DNA from: Psococerastis gibbosa
Taxonomy: Eukaryota; Arthropoda; Insecta; Psocodea; Psocidae
Reading direction: 5' to 3'
Length of the DNA stretch: 64,000 bases
Assembly: GCA_963971405.1 (NCBI GenBank)
Contig: OZ020490.1
Span: 22,097,464-22,161,463 of the forward strand
The notes under the pieces are model-generated. The model was not told where the DNA came from, made no database searches, and saw only the letters and a program-made list of their open reading frames with translations. Made by a program: the position numbers and the translations under genes. Positions 11,801 to 23,800 of the stretch are shown here, one piece after another; the stretch's first letter is position 1; every line of letters starts with the position of its first letter.

Positions 11801-14800
11801 ATGAAACTTAAGAAATTATCTAGTTGTCTGTTACTTCCTGTCCAAATGCAGAAGATATCATCCACATACCTTGTCCAGAAAGATGTACATTTAACTAGGG
11901 GAGTTTTATTAATGAATGGATGATATCTTCTGCATTTGCACAGGAAGTAACAGACAACTAGACAATTTCTTAAGTTTCATCAACACAATTCACCCAAAAA
12001 TCCAATTTACCATGGAAGTAGAAGAAAACAACTCCCTGAACTTCATAGACCTCACCATCACCAAAAATAATAGTACCCTAGATTTCAAGATATTTCGTAA
12101 AGAAACCCATAGCCATAATATAATCCCTGTTGATTCTTCTCACCCATTCCAGCACAAACACGCAGCATTCCATAGTATGATTTTTCGACTCCTTGACATC
12201 CCTGTGAATGAAACCAACTATAATAATGAATTAAAAACAATAAAACAAATTGCCCAAAATAACAATTTCAATCTCAATCTAATAGACAGAATCCTACGAC
12301 ATCACAAAATCAAACACAACCTCAAACTAATTTACCCCCCAGAGAGCTTAAACCCGGAAACCAATAAATGATATTTCAGGATACAATACATAGAAAAAAT
12401 CACAGAAAAAATAAGTAACCTCACTTCTTCCACAGCAGACAAAACACTAGCCCCGTACAACCGCAACAATTTGGCCAATAAACTCCTGAACTGCAAAACC
12501 AAACCAGAAAAGGGAAAAGGCAATGGAGTTTGTCGTCTAAATTGTAACGATTGTAACGCAATTTACATGGGCCGAACAGGCAGGAGCTTTAAAACTAGGG
12601 TCAGAGAACATATAACAGGTATAGGAGACACCAACACCAACAGCAAAACACCTTAACTCGGAAAATCACACATTCGATCCTCACAATTGGACAGCCCTAC
12701 ACAAAATAAAGAAAAGTTGCACTTTAAATTCATTTGAAAATGTTGAAATCATAAGAGCTTTACACAATAGGGAAAAATTAACAAACGACATAACATTCAC
12801 ACAATCATCCCCTCTAATAGATCTAGCTAGTAGGTTAGGAATAGGTAACCAGCCACGCCCCCTCCCACCCCCGCTCCCAGTCCTATATAAACCATGGTTT
12901 CCTCTCCCTAGTCACATTTGCATCTTCTCCTCGAGTTGAGCATGTCTCAATCGCAGATAAGGTGTAACTGTGCTAGTGGGTTTCCCTCTGTAGTTGGCAG
13001 TTCTTGCCGAAAGCGCTCAGGGTTTTATACTAACACAACCCGAATTAGTAAAACCCAAATAAACATTAAGAAATTAACTTTGTCTAAGAAACCCACTTGT
13101 GTTAGTATAAAACCCTGAGCGCTTTCGGCAAGACCTGCCAACTACAGAGGGAAACCCACTAGCACAGTTACACCTTATCTGCGATTTGAGACTTGCTCAA
13201 CTCGAGGAGAAGATGCAAATGTGACTAGGGAAGGAAACTTTGGTTTATATAGGACTGGGAGCGGGGGTGGGAGGGGGCGTGGCTGGTTACCAATTCCTAA
13301 CCTACTAGCTAGATCTATTAGAGGGGACGATTGTGTGAATGTTATGTCGTTTGTTAATTTTTCCCTATTGTGTGAAGCTCTTATGATTTCAACATTTTCA
13401 AAAAAATTTAAAGTGCAACTTTTATTTATTTTGTGTAGGGCTGTCCAATTGTGAGGATCGAATGTGTGATTTTCCGAGTTAAGTTGTTTCGCGAGTGTGC
13501 TGTTGGTGTTGGTGTCTCCTATACCTGTTATATGTTCTCTGACCCTAGTTTTAAAGCTTCTGCCTGTTCGGCCCATGTAAATTGCGTTACAATCGTTACA
13601 ATTTAGACGATAAACTCCATTGCCTTTTCCCTTTTGTGGTTTGGTTTTGCAGTTCATGAGTTTATTGGCCAAATTGTTGCGGTTGTACGGGGCTGGTGTT
13701 TTGTCTGTTGTAGAAGAAATGAGGTTACTTATTTTTTCAGTGATTTTTTCTATGTATTGTATCCTGAAATATCATTTATTGGTTTTAGGGTTTAAGCTCT
13801 CTGGGGGGTAAATTAGTTTGAGGTTGTGTTTGATTTTGTGATGTCGTAGGATTCTGTCTATTAGATTGAGATTGAAATTGTTATTTTGGGAAATTTGTTT
13901 TAATGTATTTAATTCATTATTATAGTTGGTTTCATTCACAGGGATGTTAAGGAGTCGAAAAATCATACTATGGAATGCTGCGTGTTTGTGCTGGAATGGG
14001 TGAGAAGAATCAACAGGGATTATATTATGGCTATGGGTTTCTTTACGAAATATCTTGAAATCTAGGGTACTATTATTTTTGGTGATGGTGAGGTCTATGA
14101 AGTTCAGGGAGTTGTTTTCTTCTACTTCCATGGTAAATTGGATTTTTGGGTGAATTGTGTTGATGAAACTTAAGAAATTGTCTAGTTGTCTGTTACTTCC
14201 TGTGCAAATGCAGAAGATATCATCCATTTATTAATAAAACTCCCCTAGTTAAATGTACATCTTTCTAGACAAGGTATGTGGATGATATCTTCTGCATTTG
14301 GACAGGAAGTAACAGACAACTAGACAATTTCTTAAGTTTCATCAACACAATTCACCCAAAAGTCCAATTTACCATGGAAGTAGAAGAAAACAACTCCCTG
14401 AACTTCTTTAGACCTCACCATCACCAAAAACAATAGTACCCTAGACTTCAAGATATTTCGTAAAGAAACCCATAGCGATAATATAATCCCTGTTGATTCT
14501 TCTCACCCATTCCAGCACAAAGACGCAGCGTTCCATAGTATGATTTTTCGACTCCTTAACATCCCTATGAATGAAACCAACTATAATAATGAATTAAATA
14601 CAATAAAACAAATTGCCCGAAATAACAATTTCAATCTCAATCTAATAGACAGAATCCTACGACATCACAAAATCAAACACAACCTCAAACTAATTTACCC
14701 CCCAGAGAGCTCAAACTCGGAAACCAATAAATCATATTTCAGGATACAATACATAGAAAAATCACAGAAAAAATAAGTAACCTCATTTCGTCTACAACAG

Positions 14801-17800
14801 AGAAAACACCAGCCCCGTACAACCGCAACAATTTGGCCAATAAACTCATGAACTGCAAAACCAAACCAGAAAAGGAAAAAGTCAATGGAGTTTATCGTCG
14901 AAATTGTAACGATTGTAACGCAATTTACATAGGCCAAACAGGCAGAAGCTTTAAAACTAGGGTCAGAGAACATATAACAGGTATAGGAGACACCAACACC
15001 AACTGCACACTCGCGAAACACCTTAACTCGGAAAATCACACATTCGACCCTCACAATTGGACAGCCCTGCACAAAATAAAGAAAAGTTGCACTTTAAATT
15101 TTTTTGAAAATGTTGAAATCATAAGAGCTTTACACAATAGGGAAAAATTAACAAACAACCAACATTCACACAATCATCCCCTCTAATAGATCTAGCTAGT
15201 AGGTTAGGAATAGGTAACCAGCCACGCCCCCTCCCACCCCCGCTCCCAGTCCTATATAAACCATGGTTTCCTCTCCCTAGTCACATTTGCATCTTCTCCT
15301 CGAGTAGAGCAAGTCTCAAATCGCAGATAAGGTGTAACTGTGCTAGTGGGTTTCCCTCGGTAGATGGCAGTTCTTGTCGATAGCGCTCAGGGTTTTATAT
15401 TAACACAAGTGGGTTTCTTAGACAAAGTTAATTTCTTAATGATTATTTGGGTTTTACTAATTCGGGTTGTTATAACATGTTTTTCTAAAACTCTAAGTTT
15501 TTGTTATTTTTTGTTTATTAAAATGAAATACCACGAAGTCACGTGTAATCTAATTATTTATGGTCTGGTATAATCCAACTTCGGTGTTAATTAAGCAACC
15601 CTAGCGTTCTATGTAGGAAAGATCGGACATTCGCTCTCGCCAAGGATATTTTTCTGGTGCCACGTCTTCTTCGACCAATCCAAGCCCAAAATATTGAGTA
15701 AGCGGGCGGTTCTCGCTATATACAGTAAAAACCAAGCTATTAAGATGATCACACGAGACTCAGGGACCCAAAGTCAAGTGCGCAGAACATAGTGCGCCTG
15801 AATTATGTTGTCTACCCTACCTGTTGCATTGGTTTATATATATATATTTTCTTCATGTTTGCAACCCTACTACTTGGACACATTTCCTCTCCATGACGAT
15901 TTGACTAATGCCTTCTACGTTTGCCCGCTATCGACCATATGTATACAAAGCACGTCTAAGGTTATATTTAGACGCAATCTACTCGATTTTAAATAAATAA
16001 ATTTTAAAAAAGGACTTCTTATTGTTTCTATTACTAAGCCAACCTAGCGGAGTTAGGGCTATAAAGCCCTCTCTTACACTCAACTAGGATGACCCGGGAC
16101 CGCCTGCTTTACATGCCCTCCGAAGCATGGCGAGAAAATGTAGCCATTGTGGGACTCAAACCAACAACCTTTCGGGTGAAAGTCAGAGCCCGTACCACTA
16201 CGCTACATGTCCTGACTTTAATTTATTATCGTTATAAGGCGGCTATTCCACCGACGTCGCTTTTCATTGTGCATGTGCATGACGTGGTTAATAAGTCTCT
16301 ACCATATTATAAGTTAATTTATAATAGATAAGTATCTACAAGTCTCCTTAAAATATGGCAGAGACTTATTAATGATGTCTGCTACCACGTCATGCACAAA
16401 AAACGACGTCGGTGGAATAGCCGCCTAATCAGAGCCTGCCAGCCGCAACGGGATTTGTTTTTGTTAAAGTACCCAAGGTGGACTCTGATTGGTCGCATGG
16501 CGCAAGCGAAAGCCCCACTTCTCCTATTTCTAAGTCTCCGCAAGCCTGTCAACGGGCATAGTATCGTGCAAGAAGGCTTACCAATAGATCCGGTGCCATC
16601 AATAATAGCAGTCACAGTTGCCAAGGCTTTAGCGTTTCCATTTAAACTCTCGTGGGTGCCGAGCTCCGCTGATACCGCGGTTGTAATTAGAGAGTATGGG
16701 CCGTTCACAAACGCTCCCCCAATCAACAATAAAACTATGTTCAGTTCCAGTTTAGTAGCTCCATACTCCTGGTAAAGCACCAGCTGTAAACAATGACATA
16801 ACAATAGTTATTTAACCTGAATTATAAAGGAAACAACGGAAATATATACATATTATGAGACCCTCACTAAAACAGGTTGGCCACGGTTATAGAACTTATT
16901 TCACCCGAGGACCTCACCTGTTTTTTATTTATTTATTTAATTTTTTTTTAAAATTTAATTCAAAGTTTTCACGAAACATTGATGGTACTTAGTCTTTAAT
17001 TTATTCTTAAAATTATTTATATTTATAAAAGGTTCACAGCATACAGTCATCAGACCCCCACCCCCCTTTAACTTAACCTTAAATTAATAGGAAAAATAAT
17101 TATTTTCCCGTACTAAATACCTTTTATGGAAAAAAAAATTTAAGGGCTAATAAATCAACGCATTAAAATGGGTTTTTAACAATTGTCAAGTAGCCTATTG
17201 TATTATCGTTCGAAATTTTTCAATTCAGTGAAATTAATTAATTGTAATAACTTTGGCAAAATCATTCTTTGAACAGCTCTTAAACAAGATTTACCTAACT
17301 GAACTATTATAATCTATAAATAAGATAATCTCCACAATAACTGGAAAGACCGAAACAAATCATGGAGTGGGCTTACCGATGGTATGGAAGCAAGCAACAT
17401 GGAAACACACGTGGACGCAGGCATATTGGATGCGTCAGAAATCAGTCCAGCCACAATGGCACCAACAATGCCTCCTACGTCGAATATTGTTGACAAATCG
17501 GCACTCAGCGTCGGCGACAACGAAGTCGAGTCCTTAATGTATCGTGGAAGCCAGAACAGGAATGTGTACGACACTAGTTTCGCAAAGAATAGCGATAACG
17601 AGAATTCCACAACGCCCTAAAATGAAAAGCAGTATTTTTCACTAAAAGAAATTAATTAAAATAGGCTATACTATGACAATATGAGAACAAATAAGTACCT
17701 ATATAATTACAAATAAAATTGCACTTCATTCCACAACATACATTTTTTTAAATAATGACAGCTGTTTCGGTGTGAGGCGCCCATTCCACCGACCGGCTAG

Positions 17801-20800
17801 GGCTATTTACAAAATCAGTGACGTGGTAGCAGACATTCAAGACTTAGGCGGGGTTTCCACCGACCTCGCATTGCAGAATTGACGGAAATGTTTATTTTCC
17901 TCTATGCCATAGTTGAAATTGATCAATGCTAAATCACAAACAAACAAACTAAAATTAAAAAAAGGCTTCATGGGATATGTTAAGTACAAACATTTTAATA
18001 GATTTCTATAAAAAGAAAAATTCAAATTTCCGTCAATGTAATTAGCATTCTGCAATGCGAGGTCGGTGGAAACGCCACCTAAGTCTTGAATGTCTGCTAC
18101 CACGTCACCGTTTTTGTAAATAGCCCTAGCCGGTCGGTGGAATGGGCGCCTGACGCCATCTTCAGAGGCAAAATTTTACGTTGTGGAATTAAGTGCAATT
18201 TTATTTATAATTATATAGGCGGCGTTTCCATTGACCTCGTATTGCAGAATGCACATGACGTTGACGTGGTTGTAGACATCATTAATAAGTCTTTAATGTC
18301 TGCTACCACGTCAACGTCATGTGCATTCTGCAATAAGAGGTCAATGGAAACGCCGCTTTACTTATTTGTCATCTATCACTTCCACGAAGTCACCGAAGAA
18401 ACTCTCACAATATGAGAAAAACAAATGAGGAAAAAACAACAACAAAACGGTGGTAATATAACAAGAATTTTCGGAGTGAATTGTAGGAGGGAAATTGTGA
18501 TGTTACCGTCATTCATCAGTGCAAGTGAATTACAATTCTTAACTTAATTCATAATCTTATGCTCAGTTAAGGTCAGAAAGACCTCGTACAGCCACGTCTT
18601 TTCTCCCAGTGAGAGTAAGGCATCCATTAGGTTGGGCTAGAGCCAACGCCTTTTTCCTTTTACGTCAGATGTCAGATTTCGAACTCAGTTCAGTCCAGGA
18701 TATATGGCAGTTCAATTTAGTGGAAACATTGGCAACGCCTGTTAATATGGTACTTATATGATTTAATAACAAGCCACTGACATTAGTTTCTATTTTCTAC
18801 CCTAAATGAGAAGCCTGTACCACCCATCTAAAATACTCACAGGAATTCTCAATGCTCCAATGAAACCGATCGCTTGGTCAGGTTCGGAATTCAGAATTGG
18901 ACTAGATTCGGTTAAGCCAGGCGATTCCTGAAACACCATCGACAATGAATTAAACCGAAAAAAATACAGTAAACTATAAAAAAAAAGGCACAAAAATCAA
19001 AGCAACAGTGTCAACACAAAAAACGACACATTACAAAAATGAAAAAGCAGCTCAGTTAAGCAAAACAAATGTGCATGCAAAAAACCAAAACGGAATGATG
19101 CTTAATGCAGTGGCGAGTGGTGGATTACCATACAGCTCAAGCTATATTTCTTTTACAAGTCTCTTTTAAAAACCCCGCTTGGTGCTATTACTCTATTGTG
19201 CAACTGAAACATGCATGACATTGGAAAGGTACATCAGAAAAATTATATTTTAGCAGGCTATTTTTTTTAAATGAAAATGGATCCTTTTTTATTTTGAAAA
19301 TGAAATGAAATTAAACACCACTGGGGGACGAGGCCTAATAGGTTGGTTCACACTAACTTACACTAAGGACTACAATATTTGTGAATTTAAAAGAAATCTT
19401 TTTTAAGAAAATATTCTTAATGGTTTTATTGTGGTTGTGGGGGATGAAACCCCCAAAAATGATGTTATCCAAAAAGTAAAAAAAGACACCTCTGCATAAT
19501 AATTTTACATGCAGAATTTCGTCAAATTACAGAAAGCGCGTTTGGAGTGCGGTCCGGGGAATTCACGATGCCTCTTCGTCATACGACGGGTATTGATTGT
19601 CAGCTGCCTTCAATACAATTTTGCAGGTACTGCGACAACTATAACCTCGCAAGTTAAATTGTGTTTTGAAAACTGGAAAGTCGTTCCTTGGTTTATAACA
19701 TGGGCCGCTCACCTATGCTTGACTGCATGCAATCAAGCCTCAGCTTGTCCCTTGCTTGGGTTGACATTGAGGACATGTGCTAGCATGCTAATAGTCGCAA
19801 TTAATGGGTCGTTGTGCTGACAGGTTAGGTTCAAACTAGACCCACATTCATAAAAAGACCTTCAAACACGAATAATTAAACATGGCAATCCTTGAATGTT
19901 CTATTAATTATCCATAAAGCACTCGGAGGCTTCTTCGTCATTAAATAGCATATAAAATTATTAATTTAAACGTACACGGGCATGCCGGGCTGTTAGAGAA
20001 TCGTACACAGACGGTTGGTAACTCACGGCAGCTTCGTCGCCAGATTCAGATGGCGTGGCTTCACACTGTGGAATGGCGGCGTATCCCGCAACACTCATCC
20101 CCTACAACACATAACACGTAAACAAATCCACAGACAAAAATACCCACTACACTTCTACAAAGAGAGAAGAGCGTTAATAGCTGTCGTGTGGAACGGTACA
20201 CACGAATATTCACAACGCGGCAAGCGCTTTGGTAAGTTTGTAATAAAAGCAAATGGGTTGGAGCAAAACCCCAGAGTCTACTTCAGATGATTTCTGTCGC
20301 TGGCTCGCCGCTGATACCTCGCGCCGGTTTTACCCGTGACGCGGCAGCGAACCATAGATTTTCAGAAGTGCCCTCAGAATAAGACTGCGTTTTGCACCAA
20401 CCATTTGCCCCCATGACTAATTTCTCAGCGTTCGAATTGTCCATATGTATCCATGTATCTCAGGGACGCTAAAATGCCTTCACCGTTTTCCAAGTTTTAG
20501 CCACCCTTTGATACTAAAACATAAGATAAACATTCGCAATAAATGGTGTCTCTAACAAGGCGTATCCCTTAGCACCTAATGAGCATCGAGTTTTAGATAT
20601 ATGGTTTTTATCATCAAATAAGTGATCAATTAAGCTATAAAAGACATCTTCACAGAGGTCTGCATGTAGTCAATTTATATTTTTAAGTATTAACTTTTAA
20701 TGTGAGCTCTATGTACTAGGAGCAAAATGGACACCCCACAATCCGTTTTTTGAACAAGAACTTATTTCACAGAAAATATCCACTGTAGGGCCAACAAAGA

Positions 20801-23800
20801 TGTTAGATCCCTTGTAAGAAATATTGATTTTATTACTACGTGATAATATAATATGTGGCCTCTCCTTCCTCCCGTGACTTTCACCAAGTTTAATAATTGT
20901 GGCAGAAAATTATTTTAGGCTTTAGAAAAAGGCACACATCAAATCAATATGCCTAGAGACATTTCTTCTAAGAAACAACAAAACTACGTTCAATTTTTTG
21001 GTTATATTTCGATATTTGATTTTGTTACACCTGAAGGGTTTTTCCCACTCCGAATTTCACTCAAACAACAAATTAACTCCACTCCACTGGTGTGACTATT
21101 GTCTCCTAAGTATTTGTAGCTCCAATTGTAATCTAATCCTAAATTTGCAGCCAGACTTGTCAATATACTATTCATTATTACTAAGTTAGGTTTCTAAATC
21201 TACTGTTAAAACTACGCTAGTCTGTTATTTTGTTCCACCTTTAGACACACCAAACGTAAAACCAGCAACTTACAGACAGTGACAGACATTCACACTTACC
21301 CGTATGGGCGCCTCAATGACTGGGGGACACCCTACATCTTCAGGATGCACCACCAGGAATAGGAACAGAACAATGCCAATGATGACCATAATGACACCAG
21401 GTACAATAAAACTGAGAGACCAATCACCTTCAACGAAAACTCCCGCCAAAAGGGAACCCAGGATGTTTCCGATTGAAGTGTGCGAGTTCCAAACTCCAAA
21501 GATTAAACCTACGAGTACAACAAAATTAATTACATGTTTTGGTACGAATCATTAAGGACATTTTTTTTTAAGAGGAAACCATTAATACCATTAATAACAA
21601 CCTATACGAGTGAATCAGTACATGCTTTCCTATTTTCCTATTAGTATAAGGTGCCGTATTATAGATAGAGATCCACGGACCAAATATAATTGCCCTGGGG
21701 TTAAATTTCGGCTGCGTTTCCTTATTCTACATGTGACTATTACCAAGTCTAGAATTGGCTGAGCTTTTTATGGTCTCAGGAGCGAAGACGCGAAAATCCC
21801 TGATCTCTATCTCCTCGTGGTGAAGATGGAAGCGGGTAATGGCGACTGAACAGATAGGGGACCGAGTTGGAATCGGAATATGCGAAAACACCGTCTTTTC
21901 TGTGCAGGGCACTCTTTTTCCCTGGGGTTGGGAAACTGACCCCGAAGGTGGAGGAACTCAATCAAGAGCCAACGGCATAAGGATGCAGAAATCACTGCAT
22001 TACAATTCCCTAGTTTGATTATCAAAGCGCCCAGTAGCCTTAGCGTAATAATATGGGAAGGGATTTCTTGAGCAATCAAGTATAGTCACGGTTCAAAAGA
22101 AATTGTAGGAAAAATGTGTCGATTCGGTGTTATGTTGTGACAGCCACCGAGATTGTGACGTGTTATCAAAATGCAGATGAAAATGTCTTCTATTACGTGA
22201 GTCTTCAAAAATTTAATTTGGCAAAAATTCAGTTTTGTGGCGGTCTGTTAGTTTCTTGTACCCGTCGTAAAGCTGCGTCCAGACTATGTATTAACGCAAT
22301 GCATTATGGCAATGTCGTAGTGCTTTTTCGTAGTGTGGACTCAACAAAAGCCGAAACACAATGCATTAGAGACAGGGATTACAGGATCCGAAAGTTTGCG
22401 GTCTCTGTCAAAGGAAAGCCGATGGGCATGCTGTAGTCTTGGACGGTGCGCGATCCCTATTCCCGATGCATTCGTCATTGCGCATGCTCTCAGTACCCGT
22501 GTGGTCAGGCTCAGCAGTCATCTGCTGTCGTTTTGAGTCTTGTTTCTATCTGCTTTTGGGAATATATAATATTATTTTGAAAGTTATGGCGGATCAGGAA
22601 GTGGAGTAGTCAGATGACCAATGTTTAATACTCATAGGTAAGTATCGTGAGACCCCCGCTTTGTGGAATCCTTAGTTGAAAGTATATAAAAACCGCAATA
22701 AACGGCGAGACTCGTGGCAAGAACTAGGAGAAATTTTCGGATCTTTCATTAAATCACTGGCGCTGTAGGTAGTCCTGCTTTTTAGACTCGGTCGAACCCA
22801 AAATCTTTTCCTTGCGCATAGGTGCACAAGACAAAATCACGGCAGCAGCGGCGGCCAACACTACATCCTCTTCCTCAAGCATTGCGAGCGAAACTGACCC
22901 TGCTATCACACGTCCACACTGCAACTGTAGTGAGGACGGAGGCCTTAATGCAAAGCACTATGGCTTTTCCGTAATGCATTGCGTTACTGCACCAGTCTGA
23001 ACGCAGCTTAAGAAACACATACAAATAAATTGCCATTAGGTGCCCATTCCATCGACCGGCTAGGGCTATTTACAAAAACGGTGACGTGGTAGCAGACATT
23101 CAAGTCTTAGGTGGCGATTCCACCGACTTCGCATTGCAGAATTGACGTAAATGTTTATTTTTCTCTATGTCATAGTTAAAATTGATCAATGATCATACAG
23201 TAAAATCACAAACAAACAAACTAAAATTAAAAAATGGCGTCATGGGATATGTTAAGTACAAACATTTTAATAGATTTCTATAAAAAGAAAAATTCTAATT
23301 TCCGTCAATGTCATTTGCATTCTGCAATGCGAGGTCGGTGGAAACGCCACCTAAGTCTTGAATGTCTGCTACCACGTCACCGTTTTTGTAAATAGCCCTA
23401 GCCGGTCGATGGAATGGGCGCCTTAATTGTGCCTCCACGCATGCGGCTGCCTCAAAGTGGCGTGTACTTCGCTTTATACTCTCGTCAATAAACAATATAT
23501 ATCTAAGTATCTTTACCTCTTTTGGATTTGCCAAACCAATGGCCACAGACGGCAACTACAGCAGGCCAGCCAGTGGTCTGCGTAATGCCGAACAAAATTT
23601 GAATGATGATGAAATAAGTCAATGAATGAATTTGGAAGGTGTAGGCCAAGCCGAGCAAGCAGCAAAATATTCCAGACGAGATCATGCCGAATGAAAGGAA
23701 GTAGCGAAGGTTCACGCGCTCCGCTACGAACCCACTGCAACCATAGAAATATATTAACTGGAATGGCCGGAGCCATAATATACCTTACGGGGCTCCCGTT

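Larger units (their letters stand above)
10620..15530. repeat. 4.9 kb palindrome of four Penelope-like copies
   Basis: Mirror positions add to about 26,140 along the whole length: the outer terminal sequence at 10640-10810 mirrors 15330-15500, the A/B junction near 11,895 mirrors the C/D junction near 14,245, and the centre is near 13,070. Each arm is itself a head-to-head pair, so the order is A(-) B(+) C(-) D(+). The short terminal module tttgtctaagaaacccactt occurs at the outer end and again near the centre. Confidence 0.82.

Noticed and set aside
16392-16775. 127-codon + strand frame
   Set aside because: Antisense to SLC37 exon 7, which matches the family residue by residue.
20015-20290. 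91-codon + strand frame in a GC-balanced block
   Set aside because: No domain, no suitable splice sites for SLC37 phases, low-complexity basic residues.
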